From positions 1 to 46,167 of the forward strand of contig JAIMKV010000037.1 in NCBI GenBank assembly GCA_020692205.1: 46,167 nt of DNA, given 5' to 3'. Below, in pieces: positions 44,466 through 46,167 of this stretch (position 1 is the stretch's first letter; each line of letters begins with the position of its first letter). Under the pieces are notes generated by a model that had not been told where the DNA came from, ran no database searches, and saw only the letters and a list, made by a program, of their open reading frames with translations. A program made the translations under genes and the position numbers. The DNA comes from Myxosarcina sp. GA_180221_E-2-1-MAG-40_15. Lineage in GTDB: Bacteria; Cyanobacteriota; Cyanobacteriia; Cyanobacteriales; Xenococcaceae.

Positions 44466-44858
44466 CTAGATCGGAGGGTTAACTTTATCATATTCATCTC
44501 TAGCAATTTCTACCTGCTGAAAGTTCTCCGTAGACCAATCACACATGCTTTTGAGGACTCGATTGAGCGTTAAACCTAGCGGCGTGAGAGAATATTCTAC
44601 CATTGGCGGGACGACGGGATATACCTTGCGTTCAATCAGTCCATTGCGTTCCAAATCTCGTAGAGTCCGCGTCAACATTCGTTGGGAAATGTTGCCGATT
44701 TCGCGTTGAAGTTCGCCGTAGCGTTTGGTACTGTGGGAGAGAACATACAGCACAGCGACAACCCATTTATCAGCGATTAAATCGAGAGTTTGGCGAAGGT
44801 AAGGATGTTCGTCGAGGAGAGAACGTGAATTAATTTTGGGTTTAGGCATATATTTCAT
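44466..44858 (-). CDS. HxlR-family winged-helix regulator
   Basis: A 130-aa DNA-binding regulator of the HxlR/MarR-like group. Landmarks are 'DLIADKWVVAVLYVLSHSTK' (helix 1), 'RYGELQREIGNISQRMLTRT' (recognition helices), 'LRDLERNGLIERKVYPVVPP' (wing) and 'VEYSLTPLGLTLNRVLKSMC'. One Cys near the end and none in the N-terminus, so the redox Cys of some family members is absent. The ATG at 44858 is preferred over a GTG two codons earlier. It is divergent from an isochorismatase-family gene and probably regulates it and itself. Confidence 0.9.
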   Translation of the reverse strand: MKYMPKPKINSRSLLDEHPYLRQTLDLIADKWVVAVLYVLSHSTKRYGELQREIGNISQRMLTRTLRDLERNGLIERKVYPVVPPMVEYSLTPLGLTLNRVLKSMCDWSTENFQQVEIARDEYDKVNPPI

Positions 44859-44896
44859 ACACACATTTGGGTATGTATAGCACTATTTTGTATGTA
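44855..44896. promoter_or_regulatory. Candidate HxlR operator repeats
   Basis: GTATGTA occurs twice on the plus strand (44871-44877 and 44890-44896), 19 bp apart, directly upstream of the HxlR gene. The first copy also forms an imperfect palindrome with ATACACA at 44858-44864. The layout fits an operator that overlaps the regulator's own promoter and lies upstream of the divergent hydrolase gene. Confidence 0.45.
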
Positions 44897-45016
44897 CTTG
44901 TTTTTTTGATGGTACTTACAGCATAATTGATTGATACTAAAACGTAACCCTAAACCGAAAATTAACTGATTAAATTTCCAAGAGAAATCGCAATTACTCA
45001 GGAGCTAAACCCCATC

Positions 45017-45607
45017 ATGAACAATATCTTTCAGCCTCAAAATACCGCATTACTGCTAATAGATCATCAAATCGGCACCATGCAGTTGATTAAGAATATT
45101 TCATTAGATGTGGTGAAGCGTCACACCCTAGCATTGGCGAAGACCGCGAAGATTTTGAATATGCCAGTGGTTTTAACTAGCAGCCAGGAAGAAAATATGC
45201 AAGGATCGCTGCTGCCAGAATTGCAGGAGATTGTACCCGAAGCCTTTGCTGCTAGAGTTAAACGGGCTGGAATTGTTAACGCTTGGAACGATCCAAATTT
45301 TAAGAATGCAGTCGCTGCCACAGGTCGCAAGAATTTGATTATGGCAGGGGTGACGACGAGCGTTTGTTTAGTGTTTCCCGCGATCGATGCAGTCCAAGCG
45401 GGATATAAAGTTCAAGCAGTTATGGATGCTTCTGGATCGCCCTCCGATCTTGCTGAGGAAATGTCTCGTCATCGGATGGAAACAGCAGGTGTCGTGTTGA
45501 CTGCCACTGACACGATCATGGCAGAGTTAGCACAGGATTGGAGTACGTCCGCAGGTCAACAAATTATTCAGGTGATGTTCCAAAACGTATTGCCCGCGAT
45601 CGTCTAG
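45017..45607 (+). CDS. Isochorismatase-family cysteine hydrolase
   Basis: A 196-aa hydrolase of the isochorismatase-like fold. The catalytic triad is visible: Asp in 'ALLLIDHQIGTM' (near residue 17), Lys in 'FAARVKRAGIVNAWNDPNF', and Cys in 'MAGVTTSVCLVFPAIDA' (near residue 117). Members include nicotinamidases and various amidases; the substrate is unknown. GGAG lies 11 nt before the ATG. It is followed by a YciI gene 25 bp later and is divergent from the HxlR regulator. Confidence 0.9.
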   Translation: MNNIFQPQNTALLLIDHQIGTMQLIKNISLDVVKRHTLALAKTAKILNMPVVLTSSQEENMQGSLLPELQEIVPEAFAARVKRAGIVNAWNDPNFKNAVAATGRKNLIMAGVTTSVCLVFPAIDAVQAGYKVQAVMDASGSPSDLAEEMSRHRMETAGVVLTATDTIMAELAQDWSTSAGQQIIQVMFQNVLPAIV

Positions 45608-45632
45608 TCCCACTATTTACAGAGAGAAACTT

Positions 45633-46034
45633 ATGATGGAGAAGAAGCAAATGAATCGCATCGAAGCCAGTAAAATCATTGATAGTTCTGCACCCTCACT
45701 GCGGATGCAACTTTATGTCGTTACTTCTATTGCCAATAGCCTGGAAGAAGTCAAGCAAATATTACCCGAACATCGTGTTTACTTAAAAGAACTAGAAGAA
45801 CGTGAAGTGTTATTTGGAGCAGGGCCACTCTGGACAGATGACGGTGATTATTTTGAAGGCGATGGGATGTTAATCTATCGGGCTGCATCAGTCGCCGAAG
45901 CAAATGCGATCGCCCAAGCCGATCCAATGCACAAAAGCGGTGCGCGTACCTTCAAAATTCGTCCCTGGTTATTGAATGACGGTAGCATTACTATTCGCGT
46001 GACATTATCAGAACCTCAGCGGAGCCTGCTTTAA
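45633..46034 (+). CDS. YciI-family protein
   Basis: A 133-aa protein with a YciI-like ferredoxin fold. The core runs from 'PSLRMQLYVVTSIANSLEEV' through 'LPEHRVYLKELEEREVLFGA', 'GDGMLIYRAASVAEANAIAQ' and 'ADPMHKSGARTFKIRPWLLN'. The His and Asp pattern of YciI enzymes (a His in 'LPEHRVYL' and Asp in 'QADPMHKSG') is kept, consistent with a small dehalogenase- or isomerase-like activity. The reaction is unknown. It forms a unit with the isochorismatase-family gene. Confidence 0.85.
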   Translation: MMEKKQMNRIEASKIIDSSAPSLRMQLYVVTSIANSLEEVKQILPEHRVYLKELEEREVLFGAGPLWTDDGDYFEGDGMLIYRAASVAEANAIAQADPMHKSGARTFKIRPWLLNDGSITIRVTLSEPQRSLL

Positions 46035-46068
46035 CTTGTCAGTTTCCACCCTCATTTAACGCAGATAT

Positions 46069-46167
46069 ATGTCTAGCCTTAGTAGAATTTTCAATCTTTT
46101 AGCAGTTATCTTCCTCAGCTTGTTTTCAGGTGCATTTTTGTTTATTGCACTTGTTGTAGTCACAATG
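46069..46167 (+). CDS. Partial gene at right edge: membrane protein N-terminus
   Basis: An ATG at 46069 opens a frame that is still open at the window end (33 codons). The residues are 'MSSLSRIFNLLAVIFLSLFS' followed by more hydrophobic sequence ('GAFLFIALVVVTM'), a clear membrane segment or signal. It is 34 bp after the YciI stop, so probably in the same operon. No family is recognisable from this piece. Confidence 0.5.
   Translation, partial: MSSLSRIFNLLAVIFLSLFSGAFLFIALVVVTM

Noticed and set aside
1-46167. CRISPR array, tRNA or rRNA genes
   Set aside because: No regularly spaced direct repeats, no T-arm (GGTTCGAATCC-like) with cloverleaf partner and no rRNA-like segments were seen.

Overview
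This window reads as chromosomal DNA from a cyanobacterium. It carries many HIP1 palindromes (GCGATCGC). Its lineage-typical genes are nblA (phycobilisome degradation), petG and a cytM-like cytochrome (thylakoid electron transport), lrtA/hpf, a fused pntA with pntB, a group-1 sigma factor and the pilB-pilT-pilC cluster. The AT-rich intergenic DNA, the HIP1 density and the gene set would fit a large-genome unicellular or pleurocapsalean cyanobacterium, but the genus is a guess. I saw no rRNA, tRNA, CRISPR array, prophage or intact insertion sequence.

Region 1 (1-5.8 kb) is loosely packed: nblA with its terminator, a small cyanobacterial protein, a two-domain VOC protein, a sugar O-acetyltransferase, a minus-strand gene broken by two frameshifts (3241-3720), a 20-bp perfect hairpin, then rsmD and a Xi-class glutathione transferase. 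Region 2 (5.8-11.4 kb, minus strand) is the chaperone cluster grpE-dnaK-dnaJ-tusA-like-rsgA. Its last three genes overlap by 4 nt, which ties protein folding, a sulfur-carrier-like protein and 30S ribosome maturation into one transcription unit. Region 3 (11.8-17.0 kb, plus strand) is the type IV pilus motor operon pilB-pilT-pilC plus an unrecognised 191-aa gene, closed by a strong terminator; lrtA/hpf faces it.

Region 4 (18-27 kb) holds lipB, a HAD phosphatase, a secreted Yellow/MRJP-type protein with an IMPase-family phosphatase, a fructosamine-kinase-like gene, a GxxExxY nuclease gene framed by 26-bp inverted repeats (a likely small mobile cassette), and pntA-pntB. Region 5 (27-36 kb) holds tyrA, a potassium channel with a zinc-ribbon tail, a MerR regulator with a textbook operator and apparently no leader, an RNase D-like exonuclease, a CAP-domain secreted protein, trpB, a TPR protein, ruvC, a YvcK/CofD-like protein and tsaE. 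Region 6 (36-41 kb) holds petG (38 aa) divergent from a cytM-like gene, a small unknown gene, sigA and lipA with their own terminators, and an outer-membrane barrel protein.

Region 7 (41-46 kb) is accessory: a VapBC-type toxin-antitoxin pair, a GHL10-type glycosidase-like protein translationally coupled to an unlisted 28-aa membrane miniprotein, a Uma2 nuclease-fold protein, a single-domain globin, and an HxlR regulator divergent from an isochorismatase-family hydrolase and a YciI protein. The last gene, a membrane protein, runs off the right edge.

The least explained items are the 28-aa miniprotein/GHL10 pair, the repeat-framed GxxExxY cassette, the unknown fourth gene of the pil operon, the leaderless MerR gene and the broken gene at 3.2-3.7 kb. 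Nothing here is a clear large new multigene system.
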